A DNA stretch of 26,092 nucleotides, from NCBI GenBank assembly GCA_032251315.1, contig JAVVEE010000034.1, forward strand, positions 1 through 26,092, given 5' to 3'. Source of the stretch: LH-M37 sp032251315. Lineage in GTDB: Bacteria; Pseudomonadota; Gammaproteobacteria; SZUA-229. Below are positions 14,946 to 23,614 of this stretch, in pieces. The position numbers were made by a program, and so were the translations under genes. The first letter of the stretch is position 1, and the number at the start of each line of letters is the position of its first letter. The notes under the pieces are model-generated. The model saw nothing but the letters and a program-made list of their open reading frames with translations. It made no database searches and was not told the origin of the DNA.

Positions 14946-15959
14946 TTAGCGTCGGCTGCGCACCCGACCTGTCGCCAGCAGGAAGCTCAGCATTCTCAGT
15001 TCATCGCGGGCATCGCCGGCTTCGAAGCCTTTGCTGATGCCTTCGATTTTCATGCAGCGTTGCAGTAACGAGCGCAGGGTTTTTTGGTTGTGGCGGGAGA
15101 GCGCGGCTTTGAACAGGGGCATGCGGTTGCCCCATACGCCGGAGTGTTTCAAGGTGAATTCAGCCGATGAAGGGTCGGCGGCGGCCTGACAGAGCAGGCG
15201 GATTTCCTTGGTCAGTACCCAGATGATGGCCAGCGGGTCAATGCCTTCGGCATCGAGGCTGTTGAGGATTTTTATGCTGCGCGGCGCATCGCCCTTGAGC
15301 GCGGTATCGACCAGCTCGAAAGCGCTGAAGCGTGAGTTTTCGGTGATCGCTTCGCTGACGTTTTCAAAACTGATGTCGCCGGGGCCGACGAATAGATAGA
15401 TCTTGTCGATCTCCTGCGCGGCGGCCAGTAAATTGCCTTCGACGTTCTGGCAAACGTAATCGACGACCTTGTTGTCCGGTTTCATGCCGCGCGACTGGAA
15501 GCGCTGACGCACCCAGGCGGGCAGATGTTCGCTGTCGACCGGCCAGCACTGGATGACCATGCCCAGCTTGTCGATGGCCTTGTACCAGGCACTGTTTTTG
15601 GCGCTCTTCTCCAGCTTGCCGGTGGTGATCAGCACCACGGTGTCTTCGGCAGGGTTGTCGAGATACTGCTTGATAGCCTCACTGCCCTGCTTGCCGAACT
15701 TGCCGGAAGGGACGCGCACATCGAGAATGCGCTGTGATGAAAACAGCGACATGCTCGCGGCCTCGTCGCTGAAATCCTGCCACTCGAAACTGGCATCGAC
15801 TTCAAAAATTTCCCGTTCGGCATAGCCCTGTTCGCGACAGCTCGAGCGAATCAGGTCGGTGGTTTCCATCGCCTGCAGCGGCTCATTGCCACTGACCAGA
15901 TAGACCGGGTAGAGCCGTTTGGCTAAAACTGAGGAGAGCTGATCGGGACGGACATTCAT
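14946..15959 (-). CDS. holA: DNA polymerase III delta subunit (HolA)
   Basis: HolA is the clamp-loader subunit that opens the beta sliding clamp. The 337-residue protein follows the family layout: N-terminal MNVRPDQLSSVLAKRLYPVYLVSGNEPL, the QRILDVRVPSGKFGKQGSEAIKQYL stretch, NVEGNLLAAAQEIDKIYLF, FSAFELVDTALKGDAPRSIKILNSLDAEGIDPLAIIWVLTKEIRLL, and a helical C-terminal domain. It starts 15 bases after lptE, in the widespread leuS-lptE-holA order, and is probably co-transcribed with both. The downstream 225-bp gap to proA holds no gene I can support. Confidence 0.95.
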   Translation of the reverse strand: MNVRPDQLSSVLAKRLYPVYLVSGNEPLQAMETTDLIRSSCREQGYAEREIFEVDASFEWQDFSDEAASMSLFSSQRILDVRVPSGKFGKQGSEAIKQYLDNPAEDTVVLITTGKLEKSAKNSAWYKAIDKLGMVIQCWPVDSEHLPAWVRQRFQSRGMKPDNKVVDYVCQNVEGNLLAAAQEIDKIYLFVGPGDISFENVSEAITENSRFSAFELVDTALKGDAPRSIKILNSLDAEGIDPLAIIWVLTKEIRLLCQAAADPSSAEFTLKHSGVWGNRMPLFKAALSRHNQKTLRSLLQRCMKIEGISKGFEAGDARDELRMLSFLLATGRVRSRR

Positions 15960-15974
15960 TTTTTCTGAACCGGT

Positions 15975-16577
15975 TTATTGCTGCGGCAAAACGGGCCGGG
16001 TTTCAACGGGCCGGGTTTCGGAAGGCTGAGCTTCAACAGGCCGGGCGTCGGCGGGCCGACTCGCGCTCAGCTGCCTGAATACCAGACGCGCGGCGGTTTT
16101 GCGCATTTCGGCATACAGGGCGCTTTCTTCATGGCCCGTTGCCAGCACATTATCGGGGTCAAACAACAGATCCCGTTTCAGTTTGATCTCGTTGGTTTTT
16201 ATAATTTCCGCCCCGGCATCGCCGGCAGAGGTTTTTTTCAATTCATATTGAAACTGATAATTCAGCTCATATTCACGCGCCCGACCCTGATCATCCACCG
16301 CCGCGAGCCGCTGCCGCCGGCGCACATTAGAAACCGTCAGAATGGTTTCAGCTTCACCCGCCGAGCCGGCCAGATTGTCCGCACCCGAGGCGGACAACAG
16401 GATCATCAGCTCACGGCCCAGCGGGTCATCGCTGGCGCTCAGGTCGACAAAGATGGGCGTGATGAAATTCGGCAGACTGATTTCACCTCGCGGATGAAAG
16501 CCGCAGCCAGTCTGCACGCCCGCGAGCGCGATCAGCACAAGAATAAAAACTTTATATCCATGAGCCAACCGCTTCAT
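15975..16577 (-). CDS. lptE: LPS-assembly lipoprotein LptE
   Basis: LptE is the outer-membrane lipoprotein that plugs LptD during lipopolysaccharide insertion. The N-terminus is a lipoprotein signal: MKRLAHGYK, a hydrophobic run, then QTGCGFHPRG with Cys25 as the acylated residue; the Gln at -3 is unusual for a lipobox. ISLPNFITPIFVDLS and the REYELNYQFQYEL beta strands are LptE-like. The last 25-30 residues are a proline-rich series of near-repeats (ARPVE, AQPSE, TRPVE, TRPVL), which I do not expect in the family. They are encoded by a degenerate 15-bp tandem repeat. The ATG shares a base with the leuS stop (TAATG). Confidence 0.92.
   Translation of the reverse strand: MKRLAHGYKVFILVLIALAGVQTGCGFHPRGEISLPNFITPIFVDLSASDDPLGRELMILLSASGADNLAGSAGEAETILTVSNVRRRQRLAAVDDQGRAREYELNYQFQYELKKTSAGDAGAEIIKTNEIKLKRDLLFDPDNVLATGHEESALYAEMRKTAARLVFRQLSASRPADARPVEAQPSETRPVETRPVLPQQ
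15991..16065. repeat. Degenerate 15-bp tandem repeat inside lptE
   Basis: Five consecutive 15-base units are visible: ACGGGCCGGGTTTCA, ACGGGCCGGGTTTCG, GAAGGCTGAGCTTCA, ACAGGCCGGGCGTCG and GCGGGCCGACTCGCG. The first two differ by one base. Because the unit is a multiple of three, each encodes five residues (RPVET-like) in the LptE tail and copy number could vary without a frameshift. Confidence 0.8.
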
Positions 16578-19024
16578 TACGCCACAACCAGATTAACCAG
16601 ACGCCCCGGCACCACGATGACCTTGCGCACACTCTTGCCTTCGATGTTGCTGATGATTTTTTCATCCTGCAGGGCCAGCGCTTCGACCGTGGCCTTGTCG
16701 GCGTTGGCGGGCACGGTGATTTTTGAGCGCAGCTTGCCGTTCACCTGAATGATCATTTCAATCTCATCGCGCACCAGCGCTGACTCATCGGGCACCGGCC
16801 AGCGCGCTTCGGCAACCAGGCCTTCATGGCCCAGCTCCTGCCAGAGCTGCTGGGTAATGTGCGGCACAATCGGTGACAGCATCAGCGTGATCAGCTCTAT
16901 CGCCTCGCGCATGATGGCGCGACCCTGCTTGCTGTCATCCCTGCATTTGGCCAGCTCGTTGATCAGCTCCATCACCGCCGCAATCGCGGTATTAAAAGTA
17001 TAACGGCGACCGATGTCATCGCTCACCTTGCGCAGGGTTTCGTGCACCTTGCGGCGCAGCTCTTTTTGTTCGGCATTGAGCGCCGCACCATCAATCGGCA
17101 ACGACTGGCTGCTGATGTTTTCTTCCACCAGTTTCCATAGCCGCTTGAGGAAACGCGAGGCGCCTTCCACGCCACTGTCGGCCCATTCCAGCGACTGCTC
17201 CGGGGGCGCGGCGAACATGGTGAACAGGCGCACGGTATCCGCGCCGTATGCCTTGATCAGATCCTGCGGGTCGACTGTGTTGCCTTTCGACTTGGACATT
17301 TTAGTGCCATCTTTCAGCACCATGCCCTGGGTCAGCAGTCGCTTGAACGGTTCGTCGCCGTCGACCAGGCCTTCGTCGCGCATGAGTTTATGGAAAAAGC
17401 GCGCGTACAGCAGATGCAGCACCGCGTGTTCCACGCCGCCGATATACTGGTCGATCGGCAGCCAGTAGCGGGCGCGCTCGTCCAGCATCTGCTCGGCATC
17501 GGGGCAGGTGAAGCGGGCGTAGTACCATGAGGATTCAAAAAAGGTATCGAAGGTGTCGGTTTCGCGCTCAGCCTTACCGCCACAGGTTGGGCAGGTGGTT
17601 TCGTAGAAAGCCGGCATCTGCTTGATCGGCGAACCGATGACTTCACTGAAGTCGACATCCTCGGGCAGCACCACCGGCAGCTGCTCTTCCGGCACCGCCA
17701 CCGCACCGCACTGTTCACAGTTGATGATCGGAATCGGCGTGCCCCAGTAACGCTGGCGGGAAACGCCCCAGTCGCGCAGGCGGAAATTCACCTGTTTTTC
17801 ACCCTTGTCCATAGACTGCAATTTTTCCGCGATGGCGTCGAACGCCTGCTGCGAAGTCAGGCCGTCAAACTCGCCGGAATTTATCAGCACGCCTTTTTCG
17901 ACAAAGGCCTGCTCCTGCGCAGAGACTTCACTGCCATCGGCCGGTGCAATCACCGCCTTGATCGGCAGGCCGTAGGTTTTGGCGAAAGCATGGTCGCGAA
18001 CATCGTGCGCCGGCACCGACATCACCGCGCCCGAGCCGTATTCGGCAAGCACGAAATTCGCCACCCACACGGGCACCTGCTCACCGGTGAGCGGATGGCG
18101 CGCCGTCTGGCCGGTAGCCATGCCCTTCTTCTCCATGGTAGCCATGTCGGCTTCGGCGACGCCGGAATGTTTGCACTCTTTCAGGAAGGCCTGCAACTCG
18201 GGATTATCCGCGGCGGCTTTTTTCGCCAGCGCATGTTCGGCGGCCACGGCCACGTAGGTCACGCCCATGAGGGTATCGGGGCGGGTGGTGTAGACGGTTA
18301 ACGGCGCTTCGCCTTCAACCTCGAACTGCAACTCCACGCCTTCGGAACGCCCGATCCAGTTGCGCTGCATGGTGCGCACCATTTCCGGCCATTCGTCCAG
18401 CTGGTCGAGTCCGCTGAGCAGCTCTTCTGCATAGTCGGTAATTCTCATGAACCACTGCGCAATCTCGCGCCGCTCTACCGAGTTATCGCAACGCCAGCAT
18501 TTGCCATCAATCACCTGCTCATTGGCGAGCACGGTTTTGTCGTGCGGGCACCAGTTCACCGCGGCGGTTTTTTTATAGACCAGGTCCTTCTTGAACAGGC
18601 GGGTAAACAGCCACTGTTCCCAGCGATAATATTCCGGTTTGCAGGTGGCCAGTTCACGATCCCAGTCGTAGCCGAAGCCCAGCTGCTTGAGCTGGTCGCG
18701 CATGTAATCGATGTTGGCATAGGTCCAGCCGGCTGGCGCCACCTTGTTTTTCATCGCCGCATTTTCCGCTGGCAGGCCGAAAGCATCCCAGCCCATGGGC
18801 TGCAGAACATTTTTGCCCTGCATTTTCTGGTAGCGGGAAATCACATCGCCAATGGAGTAGTTGCGCACATGCCCCATGTGCAGCCGGCCACTGGGGTAGG
18901 GGAACATGGCCAGGCAATAAAACTTCTCCTTGTCGGCCTCTTCGACAACCCGAAAAGTGCCCTGCGTCTCCCATATTTTCTGGACTTTTGTCTCGATTTC
19001 CTGAGGATGATATTCTTTCTGCAT
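16577..19024 (-). CDS. leuS: Leucyl-tRNA synthetase (LeuS)
   Basis: LeuS charges tRNA-Leu. The 815-residue protein is complete: the HIGH-type motif HMGH at 49-52, a zinc-binding-type CPH...CWRCD segment near 159-179, the CP1 editing domain with TTRPDT (246-251) and YGSGAVMSVPAHDVRD (339-353), CEQCG...CPTCGG (446-492), WYYARF, and the KMSKS motif at 575-579. A tRNA-binding C-terminal domain follows. The gene heads the leuS-lptE-holA group and is divergent from the zinc-ribbon gene at 19173. AAGAG lies seven bases before the ATG. No leader-peptide attenuator or T-box was seen upstream. Confidence 0.98.
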   Translation of the reverse strand: MQKEYHPQEIETKVQKIWETQGTFRVVEEADKEKFYCLAMFPYPSGRLHMGHVRNYSIGDVISRYQKMQGKNVLQPMGWDAFGLPAENAAMKNKVAPAGWTYANIDYMRDQLKQLGFGYDWDRELATCKPEYYRWEQWLFTRLFKKDLVYKKTAAVNWCPHDKTVLANEQVIDGKCWRCDNSVERREIAQWFMRITDYAEELLSGLDQLDEWPEMVRTMQRNWIGRSEGVELQFEVEGEAPLTVYTTRPDTLMGVTYVAVAAEHALAKKAAADNPELQAFLKECKHSGVAEADMATMEKKGMATGQTARHPLTGEQVPVWVANFVLAEYGSGAVMSVPAHDVRDHAFAKTYGLPIKAVIAPADGSEVSAQEQAFVEKGVLINSGEFDGLTSQQAFDAIAEKLQSMDKGEKQVNFRLRDWGVSRQRYWGTPIPIINCEQCGAVAVPEEQLPVVLPEDVDFSEVIGSPIKQMPAFYETTCPTCGGKAERETDTFDTFFESSWYYARFTCPDAEQMLDERARYWLPIDQYIGGVEHAVLHLLYARFFHKLMRDEGLVDGDEPFKRLLTQGMVLKDGTKMSKSKGNTVDPQDLIKAYGADTVRLFTMFAAPPEQSLEWADSGVEGASRFLKRLWKLVEENISSQSLPIDGAALNAEQKELRRKVHETLRKVSDDIGRRYTFNTAIAAVMELINELAKCRDDSKQGRAIMREAIELITLMLSPIVPHITQQLWQELGHEGLVAEARWPVPDESALVRDEIEMIIQVNGKLRSKITVPANADKATVEALALQDEKIISNIEGKSVRKVIVVPGRLVNLVVA

Positions 19025-19172
19025 CGTGTCTCTTGATATTGGTCAGATGTTTGCCTGATGTGCCGACATTGCCAACTGTTATGGTCTATAAATATGGAGT
19101 AGAAGGATACACGAAGGAGTGCAGGTTAGGAAACCATAAACCCCTAAACATTAACTTATCAATCTGGAAATT

Positions 19173-19697
19173 ATGACATCTCACAAACATGATTCATCAA
19201 ATCGTCTGGTCGACATCTATAACCGGATGATGGGCACCATTCGGGAAGCATTTGAAAACACCGATGCTTCCGACCTTACTCTGCAAAAAGCACTGAACGA
19301 CGCCAAAGAGAAGATCGTTCATCTGGGCGAAGTCACGGCCGACGAGGCGCATGAGATCGGCGAGTACATCAAGCGCGACATTAATGATGCCGCTGAATAC
19401 ATGATGGAATCCAGTGCCGAGTTCAGCGACTGGCTGAAGCTGGACATCGAAATCATCGAGCGCAAAATTATTGATATGTTTCTCTCGGTGGCCGATCGCA
19501 CCCGCCTCGAACTGGAGCAGTTCCAGACGCCGCCGCAGAAACCCCACACCTACCACAGCGGTGAGATCACCGGCCCCGGCACGCTGATTTGCACAGAGTG
19601 CGGCCATGAAGTGGCCTTTGTCACCACCGGTGAAATCAAACCCTGCCCTAAATGTAAAAACAAGCTATTCCAGCGCGCCAAACCGGCTAAACGCTGA
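19173..19697 (+). CDS. Zinc-ribbon-containing protein, YbeL family (DUF1451)
   Basis: The 174-residue protein has a long, mostly helical, charged N-terminal part (residues about 10-120) and a C-terminal zinc ribbon: GTLICTECGHEVAFVTTGEIKPCPKCKNKLFQ, with four cysteines as CxxC-x(n)-CxxC. This layout matches the YbeL/DUF1451 family, whose role is unknown. In E. coli ybeL also lies close to leuS. GGA lies a few bases before the ATG. It is transcribed divergently from leuS and its last 11 bases overlap the end of lnt on the opposite strand. The function remains unassigned. Confidence 0.85.
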   Translation: MTSHKHDSSNRLVDIYNRMMGTIREAFENTDASDLTLQKALNDAKEKIVHLGEVTADEAHEIGEYIKRDINDAAEYMMESSAEFSDWLKLDIEIIERKIIDMFLSVADRTRLELEQFQTPPQKPHTYHSGEITGPGTLICTECGHEVAFVTTGEIKPCPKCKNKLFQRAKPAKR

Positions 19698-21219
19698 CTC
19701 TCCGGCGGCGCGTCCTGAGGGCGAAGCCGCAGAGCACCGCCAGACTGCCCAGTACCAGCACCAGGTCGCCCCAGAAAACATAGGGGGTAGCGCCTTTCAT
19801 GGGTTGCACCCGCGCCTTCAGGACGTGGGTTTCAAACTGGGGTGAAACCGCCATCTCCTCGCCCTTCGGCCCAATCACCGAAGAGATGCCGGTGTTGGTG
19901 GCACGCAGCATGAAACGCCCGCTTTCCAGCGCGCGCATCCGCGCAATCGCATGGTGCTGGAAAGGCTCGAACGAACCATCAAACCAGGCATCGTTGCTGA
20001 CATTGACCAGCAGTGTGGCCTGCGGCAGATCTCTGCGCACATCGCGGGCAAAGGCGTCTTCAAAACAGATACTCACCCCCAGAGGCTGGCCGGCAGCGTG
20101 CAGCAGCGGCTGGTCATAGGCACCGGAAGCGATGTCTGACATCGGTATCTGCACAAAATGGTTGAAGAAATCAATGAGCGAACGCATCGGCACATACTCG
20201 CCCAGCGGCACCAGATGGCGCTTGCGGTACTCGCCGCCGTGGACATTAATCAAACTGTTGTAATAGCGCCCGCTCTCCTGATCCTTAATGAAAACGCCGG
20301 CCAGCAGATCGGTGTCGGTTGTTTTCATGCTGCGACTGAGATCATCAAGGTAGTTTTTCATATTGTGCTGGTAACCGGGCAAGGCGGTTTCCGGCCAGAT
20401 GATCAGGTCGGCATCGTCATGCCCCATGGAAAGCTGCTGGTAGCGCTGCAAGGTGGGTGATCTTGACTCCGGTTTCCATTTAACACTTTGCGGAATATTG
20501 CCCTGCACTATCACGACATTAATTTCATCGCCCGTGGCTTCGGTCCAGCTTATCTGCTTGAACAAAAAACCGATCAGCCAGATCACCGTCAGCAGCAATA
20601 GAGCTTTCTTCCGCCAGCCGGCATCGATCAGCATAAGCACCAGCGCGCCCGAACTTATGGCCAGCAACAGACCCACGCCATGGCTGCCAATGAGTGGCGC
20701 AAACCCAGACAGCGGCAGATCAATCTGGGTGTAGCCGAGTTGCAGCCAGGAGAAGCCGGTTAAAACAATGCCCTGCAACCACTCAAACAGCGCCCAGCTT
20801 AGCGGATACAACAGCAACAACTTGAGCGCCGTGCCTGTCTGACAGAATCGATTAACAACATAACCGGCCAGGGCCGTATAAATCGACAGGTAGGCGGAAA
20901 GAAAAAAGATCAGCAACACCGCAAACAGTGGCGGACTGCCGCCATGATAATGCAGGCTGAAATAAATCCAGCTCACCCCGGCGCACTGCATGCCCACGCC
21001 AAACAGCCAGCCATAAAGCAGCGCTTTCCCGGCACTGGCTAACGACCAGAGATAAAACAGCAAAGCCATGGCCGGATAAATAATCCAGACCTGATCAAAA
21101 GGCGCAAATGCCAGCACCGTTAACGCACCGGCGAGCAGACTCAGCAACGGCAAAAACCACGCCTGCTGAACAGGAAACGCAAGCCGTTTATTAAGCTGTA
21201 ATCGCAGGGAGCTGATCAT
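19687..21219 (-). CDS. lnt: Apolipoprotein N-acyltransferase (Lnt)
   Basis: Lnt adds the third acyl chain to the N-terminal cysteine of lipoproteins in the inner membrane. The N-terminal half carries several hydrophobic membrane segments (roughly 23-230) and the C-terminal half is a periplasmic nitrilase-like domain. The catalytic triad is visible, numbered from the TTG: Glu281 in IIWPETALPG, Lys337 in YRKRHLVPLGEYVP and Cys389 in SICFEDAF. A final membrane segment lies near 485-505. The longest frame begins at a TTG (21231); the ATG at 21219 gives 510 residues, close to the E. coli protein, and is preferred, though neither has a clear ribosome-binding site. It would finish maturation of LptE, encoded nearby. 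Confidence 0.96.
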   Translation of the reverse strand: MISSLRLQLNKRLAFPVQQAWFLPLLSLLAGALTVLAFAPFDQVWIIYPAMALLFYLWSLASAGKALLYGWLFGVGMQCAGVSWIYFSLHYHGGSPPLFAVLLIFFLSAYLSIYTALAGYVVNRFCQTGTALKLLLLYPLSWALFEWLQGIVLTGFSWLQLGYTQIDLPLSGFAPLIGSHGVGLLLAISSGALVLMLIDAGWRKKALLLLTVIWLIGFLFKQISWTEATGDEINVVIVQGNIPQSVKWKPESRSPTLQRYQQLSMGHDDADLIIWPETALPGYQHNMKNYLDDLSRSMKTTDTDLLAGVFIKDQESGRYYNSLINVHGGEYRKRHLVPLGEYVPMRSLIDFFNHFVQIPMSDIASGAYDQPLLHAAGQPLGVSICFEDAFARDVRRDLPQATLLVNVSNDAWFDGSFEPFQHHAIARMRALESGRFMLRATNTGISSVIGPKGEEMAVSPQFETHVLKARVQPMKGATPYVFWGDLVLVLGSLAVLCGFALRTRRRRVSV

Positions 21220-21268
21220 ATCGGTTTTCAATTGCCTGAAGTTGAATGACAGTAAAACTAAACGAGTT

Positions 21269-21300
21269 AAAAAAATTAATCCACAGTCATCAGTGGATAT
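21269..21300 (-). terminator. Probable rho-independent terminator after corC
   Basis: On the minus strand, ATCCAC-TGATGACT-GTGGAT (21279-21298) is followed by TTAATTTTTTT (to 21269). It lies 15 bases after the corC stop codon. The stem is short and only moderately GC-rich, so termination could be partial, letting some transcription continue into lnt. Confidence 0.55.
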
Positions 21301-21312
21301 AATTTTTTATTT

Positions 21313-22176
21313 TCAACCGGCCAGAGCACCCTCTTCCGGGGCTTCCGAGTTCGCCAGCAGTGTCACCTGTAGGCTATTGATACGGCGGGAGTTGGCGCTG
21401 ATCACCTTGAACTGGAACTTGCTGATCACGGCTTCTTCGCCACGCTCGGGAAGATGACCGATTTCATGGGTGACAAAACCGGCAATGGTGTCGAACTGGT
21501 CATCATTAAAATCAGAGCCGAAGAATTCATTGAAATCGCTGATGGGGGTCAGGCCGCGCACACTGTAACGATGATAACCGTGGCGCTGTATATTGGACGC
21601 TTCGGTGTCATCGTGTTCGTCATCAATCGCACCAACGATCTGTTCGAGTACGTCTTCGATGGTGACCAGGCCGGCGACGCCGCCATATTCGTCAATCACA
21701 ATCGCCATATGATTACGACTGCTTCTGAAATCTTTCAGCAGCACATTCAGTCTTTTGCTTTCCGGCACAAAAACGGCCGGGCGCATGATATCCTTGAGTT
21801 CGAATTCGCTACGGCTTTTCTCGTCACTGTAACGCGACAGATCCTTGGCCAGCAGGATGCCGACAATTTCATCCAGATTTTCATCGACCACGGGGAAGCG
21901 CGAATGCCCCGAGCTGGCGATTAGCGGCAGCATGTCCTGCACCGGCATATCGTCGTGCAGAACCACCATGTGTGCGCGCGGCACCATGATGTCACGCACG
22001 CGCATTTCAGAGACCTGAAACACGCCTTCGATCATGGCCAGCGCTTCGGCATCGATGACGCCTTTTTTATGCGCTTCCTGAATCTCTTCCAGTAATGCGG
22101 CGCGCTCATCTTTATCCGTGCTGAAATGCTTGATTATTTTTGTAATCCAGGACGCGTTTTTCTTTAACTTTTTCAT
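21313..22176 (-). CDS. corC: CBS-domain protein CorC/YbeX
   Basis: The protein is a soluble CorC/HlyC-type protein linked to magnesium and cobalt handling. It has an N-terminal MIEGVFQVSEMRVRDIMVPRAHMVVL leading into two CBS domains (roughly residues 60-190), including GHSRFPVVDENLDEIVGILLAKDL and HMAIVIDEYGGVAGLVTIEDVLEQIVGAI. A C-terminal transporter-associated (CorC_HlyC) domain with YSVRGLTPISDFNEFF and TIAGFVTHEIGHLPERGE follows. No membrane segments are seen. At 287 residues it matches E. coli YbeX. The order ybeZ-ybeY-corC-lnt is the standard gammaproteobacterial one; CorC's exact biochemical role is uncertain. Confidence 0.95.
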   Translation of the reverse strand: MKKLKKNASWITKIIKHFSTDKDERAALLEEIQEAHKKGVIDAEALAMIEGVFQVSEMRVRDIMVPRAHMVVLHDDMPVQDMLPLIASSGHSRFPVVDENLDEIVGILLAKDLSRYSDEKSRSEFELKDIMRPAVFVPESKRLNVLLKDFRSSRNHMAIVIDEYGGVAGLVTIEDVLEQIVGAIDDEHDDTEASNIQRHGYHRYSVRGLTPISDFNEFFGSDFNDDQFDTIAGFVTHEIGHLPERGEEAVISKFQFKVISANSRRINSLQVTLLANSEAPEEGALAG

Positions 22177-22198
22177 ATAACGTAATGTAGTTTAAAAT

Positions 22199-22651
22199 TT
22201 ATTGATAAGGATTTTCAAAGCCGAGAGTTTTCATTATTTCAACTTCTCTGGCTTCCATGTCTTCGGCTTCGTCATCTTCGATATGATCATACCCCTGCAA
22301 ATGCAACATACCATGCACGACCATATGCGCCCAGTGCGCGGCAGGTTCTTTACCCTGCTGTTTCGCTTCGGCCTCGATCACGGCAGCGCACAAAGCCAGG
22401 TCGCCCAGGATGTTAATGCCTACCTCTTCGGGCAACTCCATGGGAAAAGATAATACATTGGTGGGCTTGTCTTTTGCGCGATAGGTTTTGTTGAGTTCCT
22501 GCATCTCCTCACTGCTGACAATCTGTAAACTCACCACGGCTTCATCCTCACCCGGATAACAGGGTTGCGCCCACTGCTGAAAATCCGCTTCCGAAGGCAG
22601 TGCTGCGGCATCGAACTCATCAGAAATCGACAGCTCAATAATTACCGCCAT
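22199..22651 (-). CDS. ybeY: Endoribonuclease YbeY (16S rRNA 3' maturation)
   Basis: YbeY is a metal-dependent endoribonuclease involved in 16S rRNA 3'-end processing and ribosome quality control. The 150-residue protein has the NVLSFPMELP strand, LGDLALCAAVI, and the zinc-binding HGMLHLQGYDH with His113, His117 and His123. Its start lies three bases after the ybeZ stop, which suggests translational coupling; the two proteins are functionally associated in E. coli. Length is normal and no residue is missing. Confidence 0.97.
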   Translation of the reverse strand: MAVIIELSISDEFDAAALPSEADFQQWAQPCYPGEDEAVVSLQIVSSEEMQELNKTYRAKDKPTNVLSFPMELPEEVGINILGDLALCAAVIEAEAKQQGKEPAAHWAHMVVHGMLHLQGYDHIEDDEAEDMEAREVEIMKTLGFENPYQ

Positions 22652-22654
22652 CGA

Positions 22655-23614
22655 CTAGAACCTCTCCTCGCGTTCATAGGCGGTGACTATTTTTTTCACC
22701 AGAGGATGGCGCACCACATCGTGGGCATCAAAATGGGTGATGCCGATGCCTTCGATGTTTTCCAGAAGATGCATCGCATGGCGCAGGCCGGAGGCCTTTT
22801 CACGCGGCAGGTCGACCTGGGTAATGTCGCCGGTGACGACCGCCTTGGAGCCAAAGCCGATGCGCGTCAGAAACATTTTCATCTGGTCGATGGTGGTGTT
22901 CTGCGCTTCATCCAGAAGAATGAAGGCATCGTTTAGAGTTCGACCGCGCATGTAAGCCAGCGGGGCGATTTCAATAACATTACGCTCAAGCAGCTTGGCG
23001 ACTTTTTCCGCCCCCAGCATTTCGTACAGGGCATCGTACATGGGGCGGAGATAGGGATCGATTTTCTGCGACAGATCACCGGGCAGAAAACCCAGTCGCT
23101 CACCTGCTTCCACCGCCGGACGCACCAGCACCAGCCTGTCCACTTCATCGTTGACCAGGGCATCAACCGCACAGGCCACCGCCAGATAGGTTTTACCCGT
23201 TCCCGCCGGGCCGATGCCAAAGGCCAGATCATTGGTTTTTATTTTGTCGAGGTATTCCTGCTGATGCTGACCCCGACCTTTAATGGGGCCTTTACGTGTT
23301 TTCACCTGCCACTGTGGCAGGTCGTCACCGACTTCTTTGGTCACTGTGTTTTCATCCGTTTCATTTAAATAGAGTTGTATAAGGGCGGGAACCAGCACTT
23401 CGACATCGGCCACGCTGTATATTTTTTTGATGAGTTGCATGGCCGCTTTGGAGCGGTTGACGTCGCCACTGATATGAAAGCGATTACCGTTGCAATCAAT
23501 GTCAATGCCAAAGTATTCTTCCATCTGCTGAAGATGTTCGTTGAACTGTCCGCATAAATTAGCCAGACGTTTGTTGTCCACCGGCAGCAGATCAAAATTT
23601 AAAAACTCACTCAT
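22655..23614 (-). CDS. ybeZ: PhoH-like ATPase YbeZ
   Basis: YbeZ is a PhoH-family P-loop ATPase and partner of YbeY. The 319-residue protein has an N-terminal KH-like region (about 1-100), the Walker A motif GPAGTGKT at 135-142, LVRPAVEAGERLGFLPGDLSQKIDPYLRPMYDAL, and the Walker B-type FILLDEAQN, followed by SKAVVTGDITQVDLP. These are standard PhoH features. The ATG overlaps the miaB stop by ATGA, so miaB, ybeZ and ybeY are probably one transcript. Confidence 0.96.
   Translation of the reverse strand: MSEFLNFDLLPVDNKRLANLCGQFNEHLQQMEEYFGIDIDCNGNRFHISGDVNRSKAAMQLIKKIYSVADVEVLVPALIQLYLNETDENTVTKEVGDDLPQWQVKTRKGPIKGRGQHQQEYLDKIKTNDLAFGIGPAGTGKTYLAVACAVDALVNDEVDRLVLVRPAVEAGERLGFLPGDLSQKIDPYLRPMYDALYEMLGAEKVAKLLERNVIEIAPLAYMRGRTLNDAFILLDEAQNTTIDQMKMFLTRIGFGSKAVVTGDITQVDLPREKASGLRHAMHLLENIEGIGITHFDAHDVVRHPLVKKIVTAYEREERF

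Noticed and set aside
15978..16748. 256-residue plus-strand ORF opposite lptE and the leuS end
   Set aside because: Antisense to lptE and leuS, no family resemblance, spans two real genes.
19025..19172. T-box or attenuator before leuS
   Set aside because: No leucine-rich leader peptide, specifier loop or terminator/antiterminator pair could be recognised.
18988..19176. Short plus-strand ORF across the leuS start and divergent spacer
   Set aside because: Overlaps the start of leuS and ends at the zinc-ribbon gene start; no ribosome-binding site and no recognisable domain. It could be a leader peptide but it is not rich in any one amino acid.
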